From assembly GCA_963815965.1 (NCBI GenBank), contig CAWFIT010000007.1, positions 62,001-126,000 on the forward strand: a stretch of DNA of 64,000 nt, in the 5' to 3' direction. Under the pieces are notes generated by a model that worked only from the letters and a program-made list of their open reading frames with translations, was not told where the DNA came from and did no database searches. The position numbers and the translations under genes were made by a program. The stretch's first letter is position 1. The number at the start of each line of letters is the position of its first letter. The stretch is from DASVFB01 sp963815965 (lineage in GTDB: Bacteria; Actinomycetota; Thermoleophilia; Gaiellales; Gaiellaceae). This document shows, piece after piece, positions 42,442 through 52,244 of the stretch.

Positions 42442-44305
42442 TCAAGCTGCGGCGGGCAGCGCGGCGGGCTCTTCGAGGAGTGCACGGAAGCGCTCTGACT
42501 CGAGCAGGCTGCGCTTCACGCCGCTCTCGAGCAACAGCTCGTCGAAGACGTCCTCCGCGGCAGGATCGCGCGCGTCGAGCTTCCACTGAGCGCGCAGCCA
42601 CGCCGCGAGCTCTTCGTAGCGGTCTTCGGAGTCGAACACGCGGCGCACGACGAGCTGCGGCGCGACCGTTCCGTTCCAGCGGTTCTCCTCGAGGCGGAAG
42701 AGAACGGTCGAAGCGGCCGACGCGACGCAGCCGGTCGAGATGCGACCCGAGCCCGAACGCGATCGCGCTGCCGGCGTCGCCGCCGTTCTCGCCGCGCACG
42801 CGGAACTTCAGATGCTTGCCGTCGCCGACGGTGCCGAGATCGCGCAGCTCGCACGAGGGCGCGAGCAGCGTCACGCCCGGGTTGCCGAGACCGAACGGCG
42901 CGAGCTGTGCGAGCTCCTGCGCTAGGTCGAGCGTCAGCGGCAGGCCGCGCGGGACGATCGCGTCGACGAAAGCGACAGGCGCGAGCTCTTCTTCGGACAG
43001 CATTCCGTCCGCGTGCTCGGCGAACGCGCGCGCGAACGCGTCGACCTCCGACGGATCGATCGACAGGCCCGCGGCGGCACGATGACCGCCCCAGCGCAGC
43101 AGGTGGTCGGAGCACGCCGAGAGCGCCTCGTGGAGGTCGAACGCACCGACGGAGCGGCCTGACCCCTTCCACGCGTCCTCCCCGCCGGCGATCAGCACGA
43201 CCGGACGGTGGTAGCGCTCGACGAGCCGCGAGGCGACGATGCCGATCACGCCCTCGTGCCAGTCCGCATCGGCGAGCGCGTATCCGTGACGCCGTCGCTT
43301 GTTCTCCGGCCACGACTCGATCTGCGCGACGGCGGAGCGGAGGATGCGGTCCTCGACTGCCTGGCGCTCGCGGTTCACCTCCTCCAGGCGTTGCGCGAGC
43401 TGCCTCGCCTCATCCGCGTCGTCCGTGAGCAGCAACTCGAGCGCCTCCCGCGGATGGCCCATTCGCCCGGCGGCGTTGATGCGCGGCGCGAGCCGGAACC
43501 CCACCGCGCCCTCGTCGACCGCCGCCGGATCGACGTGCGCAACGTGCATCAGCGCGCGCAGGCCCGGCTTCTGCGTGCGCGCGAGCGCGCGCAGACCGGC
43601 GAGTGCGAACGCGCGGTTCTCGTCCACGAGCGGAACGACGTCTGCGATCGTCGCGAGCCCGACGAGGTCCTGATGCTCCGCCATCGGGACGCCCAGCGCC
43701 TCGGCGAGCTTGGCCACGACGCCGGTGCCGCACAGCTCGGGGAACGGATACTCGGACGGCCGCGTCGCGACGATCGGACAATCCGGAAGCTCGTCGCCCG
43801 GGCGATGGTGGTCGGTGACGACGACGTCGAGCCCGCGAGCCTTCGCACGCGCGACCTCTTCGACGGCCGTGATCCCGCAGTCGACGGTCAGCACGAGACC
43901 ACAGCCTTCGTCGGCGAGGCGGTCGAGCGTCTGACCCGAGAGTCCGTAGCCCTCGTCGAAGCGGCTCGGCAGGTGCCAGTCCACCTGGGCGCCGAGCGCG
44001 CGGAGACAGATCAGCGCGAGGGCGGTGGCGCAGATGCCGTCGACGTCGTAGTCGCCGTGGACGCAGATGCGCTTCCCGGCTGTAATCGCAGCGTGGATCG
44101 TCTCGACGGCCGCGGCCATGTTCCCGAGCAGGAAGGGATCGTGCCCGGGAGGCGCCCCGGCGAGGAAGGTTCGGGCGCTCTCCGGATCGGCGTGGCCCCT
44201 GCGGACGAGGACGCTCGCCGTGAGCTCGCTGACCTCGAGCTCGCCTGTGAGCGCCAGGACGGCGTCCGGCGGGCAGGGTTTGATCGTCCAGACACCGTGC
44301 TGCAT
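42442..44305 (-). CDS. recJ: Single-strand-specific 5'-3' exonuclease RecJ (one frameshift)
   Basis: About 620 codons with one extra G near 42716. DHH motifs I-IV are seen: CVHGDYDVDGICAT, LTVDCGIT, VVVTDHHRPGDELP, and LATIADVVPL, with DHHA1 motif HLLRWGGHRAAAGLS. It degrades single-stranded DNA in recombination, mismatch and base-excision repair. After the shift the C-terminal OB-domain continues VVRRVFDSEDRYEELAAWL to a stop at 42442. Because RecJ is conserved and the shift is one base in a homopolymer, an assembly error is likely. Confidence 0.88.
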
Positions 44306-44314
44306 GGGCAGTCC

Positions 44315-44320
44315 ACGGTA
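44315..44320 (-). promoter_or_regulatory. Minus-10 element of recJ
   Basis: TACCGT on the minus strand, nine bases before the ATG at 44305. Confidence 0.3.
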
Positions 44321-44376
44321 CGAGCCAAGTCGGACGGCAATCGAAAACCCGGATTTTGGGAATACTGTTTCGTCGA

Positions 44377-45318
44377 ATGATTCACCGCGCAGTCATTCTC
44401 GTCGCATTCGTCGCCCTGGCCTGCGCGGCCGCGCCCGGCGCGGCGCGCATGCCCACGATCGCGCCCGGCGTGATCGTCGGCGGTGTCTACGTGGGCGACT
44501 TGACGTCCGAACCGGCGCGCGCGCAGCTCGCCGCGGGGTTCGCGCGCCCCGTAAGCGTCGTCCACGGCGAGCAGCACTGGCTCGCGTACCCGCGACAACT
44601 CGGCGCCGACGCGGCGGTCGACGCGGCAGTCGAGAGAGCACTGGCGGCCCCGCCCGGCGCCGAGATATCGGTCGGCGTCGGTTCGTCGGAAAACAAGATG
44701 CAGCGCTTCGTCCAGGCGATCGCACAACAGGTCGACCGCCCGGCCGTGGACGCCCAAGTCGTGAGCGTCTCGAGCGCCGGTCCGGTCATCAGCGAAGGGA
44801 CGACGGGCGTCGCCGTGCGCCGCGGGCTCCTGCGGCTGAGGCTCGAACGCGCGCTCGAGAACGGGCTGCACAAGCGGATCGCTGTACCGACACAGACGGT
44901 CGAGCCCGAGCGCACGCTCGCGACGTTCGGACCGCTGATCTGGATCAGCCGCGGCTCGAACACGTTGCACCTCTACGACGGGGAGCGCTTCGTCAGGTCG
45001 TTCGGCGTCGCGACGGGCCAGTCGCGCTATCCGACGCCGTCCGGGCTCTGGCAGATCGTCGACATGCAGCGCAACCCGTGGTGGCGTCCGCCGAACTCGG
45101 ATTGGGCGAAGGGACTGAAGCCCGTGCCGCCCGGGCCGGGCAACCCGCTCGGCACGCGCTGGATGGGCCTGAACGCCGCCGGCGTCGGCATCCACGGCAC
45201 TCCCGACGCGGCGTCGATCGGCTACTCGGCGTCACACGGCTGCATCCGCATGCAGATCCCCGACGCGGAGTGGCTCTTCACGCACGTCCAGATCGGGACG
45301 CCGGTCTACATCACTTAA
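44377..45318 (+). CDS. L,D-transpeptidase (YkuD) with PG_binding_4-type N-domain
   Basis: 313 residues from the ATG at 44377 (a TTG at 44356 would add seven residues before the signal peptide). A signal peptide (MIHRAVILVAFVALACAAAPGAA) precedes a domain of about 140 residues like putative peptidoglycan-binding type 4, then a YkuD domain with the catalytic HGTPDAASIGYSASHGCIRM (His and Cys). It makes 3-3 crosslinks in peptidoglycan or attaches proteins. A TACTGT -10-like hexamer lies eight bases before the ATG. Confidence 0.9.
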   Translation: MIHRAVILVAFVALACAAAPGAARMPTIAPGVIVGGVYVGDLTSEPARAQLAAGFARPVSVVHGEQHWLAYPRQLGADAAVDAAVERALAAPPGAEISVGVGSSENKMQRFVQAIAQQVDRPAVDAQVVSVSSAGPVISEGTTGVAVRRGLLRLRLERALENGLHKRIAVPTQTVEPERTLATFGPLIWISRGSNTLHLYDGERFVRSFGVATGQSRYPTPSGLWQIVDMQRNPWWRPPNSDWAKGLKPVPPGPGNPLGTRWMGLNAAGVGIHGTPDAASIGYSASHGCIRMQIPDAEWLFTHVQIGTPVYIT

Positions 45319-45410
45319 GGGACACGACGACGCTTCCGAACGAGCGGGTGATCGACCTCCGGGGACTGGAACAGCTCCGTTGACCGCGAGACGTCTCGCC
45401 GGCGCCGTGC

Positions 45411-45770
45411 TCAGCGCTCGTACTCGAGCACGATCTCCGGAGGATCCTGGAGATCCGCGTCCATCACGATCACAGCGTCGCCGTCCGCGAGGTCGACGCC
45501 GGCCGTGAGCGCGATCTGGTGGCCGAAGTTGCGCGAGAGCCGGACCGCGCGGATCCGCGAATCCTTCGCCGCCCCGTCGAGCATGAGTTCGTAGGTGCGG
45601 TCACGGCTGCCGTCGTCGACGAGGATGGCGCGAAAGGCTTGAGCGCTTCGTGCCGACGTATTACTCGTAATCCCCGCGTACAACGAGGCGGGCGTCATCC
45701 CGGCCTCGCAGGTCGCCGCCAGTCTAGAGCGCGTAGCGGCCTCCGCCGCCCCAGGCGCGCGCTACGACGC
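45411..45770. pseudogene. Broken glycosyltransferase family 2 gene with inverted N-terminal segment
   Basis: On the minus strand, AILVDDGSRDRTYELML through IALTAGVDLADGDAV to VIVMDADLQDPPE is the core of a GT2 polyprenyl-phosphate sugar transferase (DDGS and the DxD-like DAD), ending early at 45411. The missing N-terminus, VLLVIPAYNEAGVIPASQ to APGARYD, lies immediately to the right on the plus strand (about 45645-45765). Flipping those about 125 bases would rejoin them exactly at GARYD/ILVDDGS. The C-terminal membrane part is absent, so this is a remnant. Confidence 0.65.
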
Positions 45771-45856
45771 TATGGCAGCCTGCCGCAGCCGTGTCTACGC
45801 CACCTGCGCACGAAAGTCAACGGCACTGCAGCGCGTGCCGGTTGACGCGCGCCGAT

Positions 45857-47961
45857 CTACCCGGTCGCCTTCGGCTTCTTGTGGGTGACGAGCTTCAACG
45901 CGGGCTTCTTCTTCGCCGGTTTGAGCGGACTCACCTTGACGCGGGCGCTGTCGCTCGCCGTCACGCTCGGGCCCGAGGGCGGCGCTCCGGTCGCCGTCGC
46001 GACGTTGGTGAACGACTTCGAGACGCTCCCACGCGAGCACGAGTAGGTGACAGACGTGCCGGGCGCCATCGACGCGAGCGCCGGAAGCTCGGCCGACGTG
46101 CGGTTGCAGTTCCGTGCCGCGGGGTCCCGGACCGTCACGTTCGTGAGCGTGGTGTTGCCCGCGTTCGTGACCGTGATCTTGAACTTCGCCTTGCCGCCGA
46201 CCGCGACCGACTGCGTCGCCGGGTTCTTCACAATCGCGATGGCCGGCGCCAGCACAGGCGTGACCGTCAGCGGCTCGCACGCTCCAGTCGCGGCCTGATG
46301 GTTCGCATCGCCGAGGTAGTCGGCGCGGTAGGACAGGTTGGCGATCGCCGCGAAGTTGTCGGAGACCGCAGCCGACGGGTTGCCCGGGGTGAGCGCGACG
46401 GTCTGATCCGTCGACGTGCCGGTGCAGTCGAGCGTCGCGTAGCGGTGGAACACGACGTTCCCTGCGGGAGCCGACACGGCACTGGGCGTCCCCGCAGCCT
46501 GCGCGACGAAGACCTGGTCGTGCACGCTGGTCCCGGCGGTGACCGTGGTGACCGGGCCGGAGGCGGCGATGACGTTCGTCTGAACCGTGACGCCACAACC
46601 GCCGCCAGTGATGGTGATGGTTTGGGCTTGGGTGGCGGTCAGGCCTGTCGAATCGACCACCTTCAGCGTGAAGTTGAACGTCCCCGCAGCGGTTGGGGTT
46701 CCCGTGATCGCCCCTGTCGAGGACAGCGACAGCCCGGGCGGGAGCGTCCCCGAAGCAACCGTCCAGGTGAACGGCGTGGCATCGATGATGGGGAACGGCT
46801 CGGTCTGCGCGTAGTTCTTGCCGCTGTCGACAGCCGGAGCGGGGGCCGAGTAGGCCTGGCACGCGGTGCCGTTGGGCAGCGGGGTGCAAGCAATCTGTTC
46901 CGCACCGACGACATTGGTAATCCACTGGCTGAAGGTGTTGCAGATCAACGTCGCCTTCGAGCCATCCGGCGTGAAGACATCAATCCCGAGACCGGAGGTG
47001 TCGGGAACGTCGGGGCCAAGCCGATTGACCTTGTTGAAACTGATGACGATGCCGGTGGAGCTCCCAGCGCTGACCGATATGCCGATGTCGGTCCCGGGGC
47101 GGGGCGCGGCGGGGCTGGTCAGCGTGTTGTTGGTCACGGTGACATCGTGGGCGCCGGACAGCAGCACCGCCGTGCCCGCACCGTTACCGCCCACGCCAGC
47201 CTGCGCGTTGCCGCTGCCGAAGATCGTGTTGTTCTCCACCCTGCCGGCGGCTCCCACATAGGACACGCCGTTCTGCGAGATCAATCCCTCCAAGGGATGC
47301 GGCGGACCCGCGGTGCTGCCAGACAGGTTCATGGTCGTCGACCCGCGTGGTTCGAAGCCGCTCTTTTGGTAGTCCTTGACCACCGTGTTGGTAATCGTGA
47401 CAGTGCCCGAGTTCTCCGCCCGGATAGCCCTGCCCGTCTGGCAGGAACCGAACGCGCCGTTCTGGAACTGAAATATGTGATCGACGGTCACATTGGTCAC
47501 CGAACCGCCGCCCGCACCGTTGAAGAAGATCCCATACAACACGGCGTTTGCTCCCGGGTCGCCGGGTCCGCAAAGCGAGAACCCGGTGGCCGGACCCGTG
47601 ATCGTCACGTTCTGGATGTTCATCGGTCTGACCCGGAGTCGCATTGGTCACGATCCCGCCGTTGAACTGAGGAATGGGTGTGTGAACAGTGGGGTCAGCG
47701 CCATTCAGGTCCGTGGCCGAGATGGTGTGGCCGCCGCCATCAACAGTGGTGATGGCGGCCGGAACCGTCAGTGATGTCGTCACTTCCCCGCAGTCCGCGG
47801 TCAACGTGAACGTTGTTCCGTTCGTCGTGCCTGCGCACACGGCTGTGATGGACCCTCCAGGAATGGGAGCGGCGTTAGCCACCCGACCTCCCGCGGCGAA
47901 GACAGGACGACAACTGCGGTCATTTCGCCACCACGGCGAAACCCCCTCGAAATCGCGACAT
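45857..47961 (-). CDS. Secreted beta-helix / Ig-like repeat surface protein (several frameshifts)
   Basis: About 700 codons. A perfect GGGAGG before the ATG at 47961 and the start MSRFRGGFAVVA, then TAVVVL and FAAGGRVANAAPIPGG, give a signal peptide if single bases missing near 47921 and 47899 are restored; a third shift is near 47646. The mature part holds parallel beta-helix repeats (NIQNVTITG, TITNTVVKD, VENNTIFGSG, VTVTNNTLTS), an He_PIG Ig-like module (STGAITGTPTAAGTFNF), a BIG-like region and a DUF11-type module (VTVRDPAARN), and a lysine-rich C-terminus. Base composition is lower in G+C than neighbours. Likely an acquired surface or polysaccharide-binding protein; no enzyme site recognised. 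Confidence 0.7.
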
Positions 47962-48234
47962 CGCTACCTCCCGTACGGTCCTCCAGCGGGGCCAGGTTGG
48001 CACACCGGGCTGAGCTGCGTCCAAGCATCGCGGTCCCACACGCCACCGGCATCACCCGATCGGGGTGATCGACGTCGCGTGTCCGCGAGCAGGGTCCGTG
48101 GCGCCAATGGATCTCGCGGGGCGGGCCTCGCACTCCGCCGCCGGCGAGACGTGCCTACGTCGCGACAGCGGCGCGCAAAGAGGTTGGCCGCCAGAAAGCG
48201 CCCCCGCGCGGCGTCGGGGCGTGCTCCGCGTTGA

Positions 48235-48893
48235 GCGTGTCGCAGATCGCGTCGGCGGGCGAGTAATGCCCTCTGGGTGGCCGCGGCGAAGCAAACCGTG
48301 CCGCGGACGGTGCCGCGTGCGTCGGCCGTGAGCTTTTCTCCGCGGCGAGCTTCAGCTTGTACACGTCGGCTGGGTCGTCGCGCCAGTCGAGCGTGGCTCG
48401 GATCATGCGTGCCCGGGGCAACGCCCCGCGCCTGGAGCTCGATCGTTCGGCTCGCCGTAATCCGCACTTGGAATCGAGCCCTTCTCGACTCGCTTAGGAG
48501 CTCGGCGAATCGCCGCCGCCGACATCGGCGACGAGCGCCTCGCGCTTGGAGCTATCCGTCGATCCCCTGGCCGTTGCCGTCGATCGCACCGATCAGTTCC
48601 GCGACCGCGGTGCCGTGTGGGCTTTCGGGGTACAACGGCTTGCCGCTCCCGAACGATCGCCCGCCGACGATCCGGCCGGCGAGGTCGGGGTGTTCCCCAT
48701 CCACGCCCGTGTCAACGATCGCGACCTTCACTGGCGTGAGCGAGGGCAGCGTGGGCGGTCGGCGTATCGTCGCGAGATACGGCTGCGGCAGCGTGGCGAC
48801 ACCGCGCGCGGCGTGCGGTGCGTCCAGATCGGGCCGGAGGTCTACAACGACGTTGCTTTGCTCAGGAACCTCGGCGGCCGCGCAGGTTCTCGA
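48235..48893 (-). pseudogene. Subtilase (S8) serine protease remnant
   Basis: On the minus strand VKVAIVDTGVDGEHPDLAGR (catalytic Asp) and SPHGTAVAELIGA (catalytic His) are intact, ending at a TAG at 48552. Further pieces in other frames read IAPSAR, LVADVGGGDS, RITASRTIELQARGVAPGT, then ATLDWRDDPADVYKLKLAA, like the rest of a subtilase with a pre-peptidase-like C-terminal domain. The signal peptide and catalytic Ser region are missing or scrambled. The upstream end runs into the small membrane protein gene. Degenerate. Confidence 0.65.
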
Positions 48894-49062
48894 GCGCAGC
48901 CTTTGTCCATAGCAAGAGAAGGCCGACGATCGCGCCCGTCCCGACGACGATCACGGGCGCCAGCGCGAGAACGTGCTCGGTCGACAGCTCGAACAGCCAC
49001 GCGACCCCGAAAGCCACAAGGACGCACAGCGGGCCGCCGATCCAGAGGAGAGCGCGGCGCAT
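48862..49062 (-). CDS. Small two-helix membrane protein
   Basis: 66 residues from the ATG at 49062 (a TTG at 49092 would add ten). Two hydrophobic helices, LLWIGGPLCVLVAFGVAWLF and LAPVIVVGTGAIVGLLLLW. AAAGGA lies upstream of the ATG. Divergent from the 152-residue gene. Function unknown. Confidence 0.55.
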   Translation of the reverse strand: MRRALLWIGGPLCVLVAFGVAWLFELSTEHVLALAPVIVVGTGAIVGLLLLWTKAALENLRGRRGS

Positions 49063-49092
49063 GACCGTGATTATCCTTTCGTCGATGGTCAA

Positions 49093-49551
49093 TTGACTGC
49101 GGAGCCGAACTACTGGTCGGGCGAGGACTACGTCGTCGAGTTTCTCGGCTACCGCTTCGGCTTCAACGACGAGGACTTCGAGCAGCGCGTGACGGCGGCC
49201 GCCGTCAAGCTGGGGCTACTCGACGGGAACGAGCTCGACGAGGACGAGACGTCCGATCTGGTCGAGCTCGCTGCCGACGGCGTGATCCAGGATGCACGCA
49301 GCGGCCTGGGCCGCTATCTCGTCCGGCACTGGGAGCGGGTCTCACTCGTCGAAGGCGAGTCGCTCGTCTACTGGCTGCGCAAGCTCGTGTTCCGCGGCGC
49401 GTGGCTCGACCACCGCGTGAAGGAAGGGCTGCTCGAAGTGGCCTTCGACGAGGAGAACGGCGAGTTCGGGTACCGCGATCCGCGCGGCGGCCGTGCCTTG
49501 CTCGAGCTCGCGCCGGTGCCGTCTTGGCACGAGCTGCAGTTCAGGCGCTGA
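49093..49551 (+). CDS. Acidic cytosolic protein, unknown function
   Basis: 152 residues from a TTG at 49093. Strongly acidic (ELDEDETSDLVELAADG; FDEENGEFGYRDPRGG), no membrane segment or known motif. The C-terminus overlaps the convergent ferric-reductase-like gene by 11 bases. Codon usage is normal for the region. Start uncertain because no ATG or GTG is near the beginning of the conserved-looking part (NYWSGEDYVVEFLGYRFGF). Confidence 0.6.
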   Translation: MTAEPNYWSGEDYVVEFLGYRFGFNDEDFEQRVTAAAVKLGLLDGNELDEDETSDLVELAADGVIQDARSGLGRYLVRHWERVSLVEGESLVYWLRKLVFRGAWLDHRVKEGLLEVAFDEENGEFGYRDPRGGRALLELAPVPSWHELQFRR

Positions 49552-50077
49552 CCGGCGGCGCGGTGCGCAGGATGCGGCGCGCCGTTAGGAGCGCGACCGC
49601 GCCGATCGCGCCGGCGTAGATCCACAGGAGCCAGGCTGAGCCGCTGTCGGTGCCCGCGCCGATGCCGTGCCACGTGGCCGCGAGCCACACGGCGAAGTTC
49701 AGGTAGTGGAGACGACGCCAGAGCCGATACGAGATGCGTTTGCGGTAGTGGTTGGCGACCGCGAGCGCGACGAGCAACTCGGCCGCGACGATGCCTAGCC
49801 CGGTCCAGAGCGGCCGGTAGCTCGACGCGAACGGAACGACGAGCTGCACGAGGGAGAAGTGCGCCTGCGAGTCGATCGCAATCGTCAAGACGTGCAGCGC
49901 GACGAATGCGCCGACGAGCATTCCGGTGAAGCGGTGCACGTCCTCGATTGCGAACCGCGGCCAGCTTTCGAGACGTTCTCGGCCTGACAGCGCGAGGCCG
50001 ATCACGACGACCGCGCTGAGAAGCACGTAAGCGACGATGCCGCCCGCTCTCGCCGCCTCCCACTCGAAGCCGTTCAC
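49541..50077 (-). CDS. Ferric-reductase-like transmembrane haem protein
   Basis: 178 residues from the GTG overlapping the apbE stop. Five or six hydrophobic helices with His residues at VHRFTGMLVGAF, ALHVLTIAI, RRLHYLNFAVW and ATWHGIG, a pattern for two b-haems in the ferric reductase/YedZ-like family. No flavin domain is attached. With ApbE and the 86-residue membrane protein upstream it forms an operon, suggesting electron transfer across the membrane with a covalently flavinylated partner; no FMN-bind protein is seen here. Confidence 0.8.
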   Translation of the reverse strand: MNGFEWEAARAGGIVAYVLLSAVVVIGLALSGRERLESWPRFAIEDVHRFTGMLVGAFVALHVLTIAIDSQAHFSLVQLVVPFASSYRPLWTGLGIVAAELLVALAVANHYRKRISYRLWRRLHYLNFAVWLAATWHGIGAGTDSGSAWLLWIYAGAIGAVALLTARRILRTAPPVSA

Positions 50078-50919
50078 GCTGCGACCCGGTCGGACACAGG
50101 CCAGCGCCTGGTGCACACGATTTCGCCGAAGTGCCCGAGGAAGCGGCCCGCCAGGCCACGGTCGTCGAGGAATGCCGGACCGGCGTGGCCGAGGAGGAAG
50201 GCGGCCTTCGCGGCAACATCGGCCTGGAGGCACGTTGCAGCACATGCCGTCACCTCGACCCAGGGCGCGCGCGCAGGCGCGCCCGTTTCGGGGTCGATCA
50301 GATGGTGCTGCCAGCTGCCACTGCGAAGCCAGCGCCGCTTCGCGCAGCCGCTCGTCGCGAGGCCTCCGGCGACGAGGCGCACCGCGTCGCCTCCGGGGAG
50401 CGCGACGTCGAGCGCACCGCGCGTCGCGAGATCGCCGCCGGCACTGACGAAACCGTCTCCTGAGATCAACTCGAGCGCGTCGTCGACGGTCTTTCCCTTC
50501 ACGACGCCGTTCAGGTCGAGGAGCACGCCGGTCGGCCGGCTCAGGGCGCGTTCCGACGCGCGCACCGCGCGCCACCGGCCGGGCGCGGCCGGGCGCGGCG
50601 GGCTCGGCGCTGGACCAAGCCGGCCGAAGTCGCGGTCGTAGCCGGCCGCTTCGATCGCCTCGCCGAGAGTCGGGTCGACAAGACCGCCTGTGCTCGCCGC
50701 GGCCTGCAGCGCGGTCCCGACCATCTCGGCGAACGCGGCCGAAACGGGAACGACGTGGCTCGTCGAACGGTTGACGCGGCTCAGCTCGCTGTCCGCGTAA
50801 AAGCGGCTGAAGGTTCGGTCGCGCTCCGCGAACAGGCGCTCGATCGCACGTGCCTCGGCCGGTGACGCGGCGCCGACGACGACCTCGCAGCCCATCGATG
50901 TGAAGGCGTGCGTCTTCAC
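50074..50919 (-). CDS. apbE: FAD:protein FMN transferase ApbE
   Basis: 281 residues. It links FMN to a Thr of target proteins outside the cytoplasm or in Rnf/Nqr-type complexes. Seen: MGCEVVVGAAS at the N-terminus, FSRFYADSELSRVN, GVLLDLNGVVKGKTVD, SAGGDLATRG, HHLIDPETGAPA and the ADVAAKAAFLLGH metal site. No lipobox or signal peptide is visible, so its side of the membrane is unclear. Overlaps both neighbours by four bases. Confidence 0.9.
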   Translation of the reverse strand: MKTHAFTSMGCEVVVGAASPAEARAIERLFAERDRTFSRFYADSELSRVNRSTSHVVPVSAAFAEMVGTALQAAASTGGLVDPTLGEAIEAAGYDRDFGRLGPAPSPPRPAAPGRWRAVRASERALSRPTGVLLDLNGVVKGKTVDDALELISGDGFVSAGGDLATRGALDVALPGGDAVRLVAGGLATSGCAKRRWLRSGSWQHHLIDPETGAPARAPWVEVTACAATCLQADVAAKAAFLLGHAGPAFLDDRGLAGRFLGHFGEIVCTRRWPVSDRVAA

Positions 50920-51176
50920 GAGCTGCCTGTCGACGCCTGAGGCGCGGAGTACGAGGGCGTGAGCGTGCCGGAGTCGAAGTAGCCGTCGTCCTGCTGAACC
51001 GCGTCATTCGACGTAGATGTGGAGGACGGACTCGGTTGCGACGCGCGCGCCGGCTGGCTCAGCCGGACGGCGACCATCGCCGCCAGAAACAGCGCAAGCG
51101 CGGCAGCCAACAGCGTGTTCTTCGCCGTAGCAGCGCGTGCCCGCGCCGCCCCGATCCGCGATCCCGAGGGTTCCAT
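50916..51176 (-). CDS. Small single-pass membrane protein of the apbE operon
   Basis: 86 residues. Arg/Ala-rich N-terminus, one membrane helix (NTLLAAALALFLAAMVAVRL), and an external Ser/Thr-rich tail with two glycines (SGTLTPSYSAPQASTGSS). There is no FMN-binding motif. ATGA overlap with apbE. The start codon lies inside a perfect hairpin. Confidence 0.65.
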   Translation of the reverse strand: MEPSGSRIGAARARAATAKNTLLAAALALFLAAMVAVRLSQPARASQPSPSSTSTSNDAVQQDDGYFDSGTLTPSYSAPQASTGSS

Positions 51177-51190
51177 GTCTCCATGGAACC
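51169..51190 (-). promoter_or_regulatory. Hairpin occluding a start codon
   Basis: GGTTCCATG and CATGGAACC form a 9-bp perfect stem around a four-base loop. On the transcript (minus strand) the GGAG ribosome-binding bases lie at the loop and the ATG at 51176 is in the 3' arm, so folding would block initiation of the 86-residue membrane protein. Confidence 0.45.
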
Positions 51191-51239
51191 GAGAGAGGCT
51201 AAGCGCCGCGTGAACGTTGCTTGAGAATCAGCTGTGAAT

Positions 51240-52244
51240 TTAGAAGAGAGCCGAGTCGGTCGACGCCGCACCGAGATGCGCGCGGCCGAGCTCGGTGACG
51301 ATTCGCCCGCGCGGGGTTCGCTGGATGAAGCCAAGCTGGAGCAGGTACGGCTCGTAGACGTCCTCGATCGTGTCCGCCTCCTCGCCGAGCGAGACGGCAA
51401 GCGTCGACAGCCCGACAGGGCCGCCGCCGAAGCGCTCCACGATCGCGCGCAGCAGGTCGCGGTCGGCCCGCTCGAGTCCTAGCTCGTCCACTTCGTGCAG
51501 CTCGAGCGCTTCCCGCGCGATCTCGATCGTCACCGTTCCCTGGTGTCGCACCTCGGCCACGTCACGCACGCGGCGCAGGATCCGGTTCGCGACACGCGGT
51601 GTGCCCCGCGCGCGGCGCGCGATCTCGTCGGCCGCTTCGTCCGCGGTCTCGACGCCGAGTATGCGCGCGCTGCGTCGCACAATCGATGCGAGCTCGTCGA
51701 CTTCGTAGTAGCCGAGGCGGAACGTCATCCCGAAGCGGTCACGCAGCGGCGTCGTCAGCAGCCCGGTGCGCGTAGTCGCGCCGACGAGCGTGAACGGCGG
51801 CAAATCGAGCGTCAACGTGCGGGCTGCGGGGCCCTGGCCGACGACGATGTCGAGCCGAAAGTCTTCGAGCGCCGGGTAGAGGATCTCCTCGACCGCGCTG
51901 TTCAGCCGGTGGATCTCGTCGATGAAGAGCACGTCGCGATCGTCGAGGCTCGTGAGGATCGCGGCAAGGTCGCCCTTGCGCTCGACCGCCGGCCCGGCAA
52001 CCGTGCGGATGCCGACGCCGAGCTCGTTGCGGACGATGAATGCGAGAGACGTCTTGCCGAGCCCCGGCGGCCCTGCGAGCAGCACGTGGTCGAGCGCCTC
52101 GCCGCGCGCCTTCGCCGCGTCGAGCGCGATCGAGAGCTGCTCCTTGACGCGCTGCTGCCCGACGAAGTCGTCGAGCGTGCGCGGCCGGAGCGAGCGCTCG
52201 AGCTCGGTGTCCTCCGGCAAGAGCTCTCTCGCGACAACGCTCAT
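51240..52244 (-). CDS. ruvB: Holliday junction branch-migration ATPase RuvB
   Basis: 334 residues. Walker A GPPGLGKTSLA near 60, Walker B LFIDEIHRLN, sensor GATTRTGLLTTPLRDRFG with the Arg finger, and a C-terminal winged helix (GFIQRTPRGRIVTELGRAHL). Motor of the RuvAB complex. Last gene of the ruvC-ruvA-ruvB run; ATG overlaps ruvA. Confidence 0.97.
   Translation of the reverse strand: MSVVARELLPEDTELERSLRPRTLDDFVGQQRVKEQLSIALDAAKARGEALDHVLLAGPPGLGKTSLAFIVRNELGVGIRTVAGPAVERKGDLAAILTSLDDRDVLFIDEIHRLNSAVEEILYPALEDFRLDIVVGQGPAARTLTLDLPPFTLVGATTRTGLLTTPLRDRFGMTFRLGYYEVDELASIVRRSARILGVETADEAADEIARRARGTPRVANRILRRVRDVAEVRHQGTVTIEIAREALELHEVDELGLERADRDLLRAIVERFGGGPVGLSTLAVSLGEEADTIEDVYEPYLLQLGFIQRTPRGRIVTELGRAHLGAASTDSALF

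Noticed and set aside
47964..48467. 167-codon open frame as an independent gene
   Set aside because: Its text is a mixture of subtilase pieces and out-of-frame Arg-rich sequence, so it belongs to the protease remnant.
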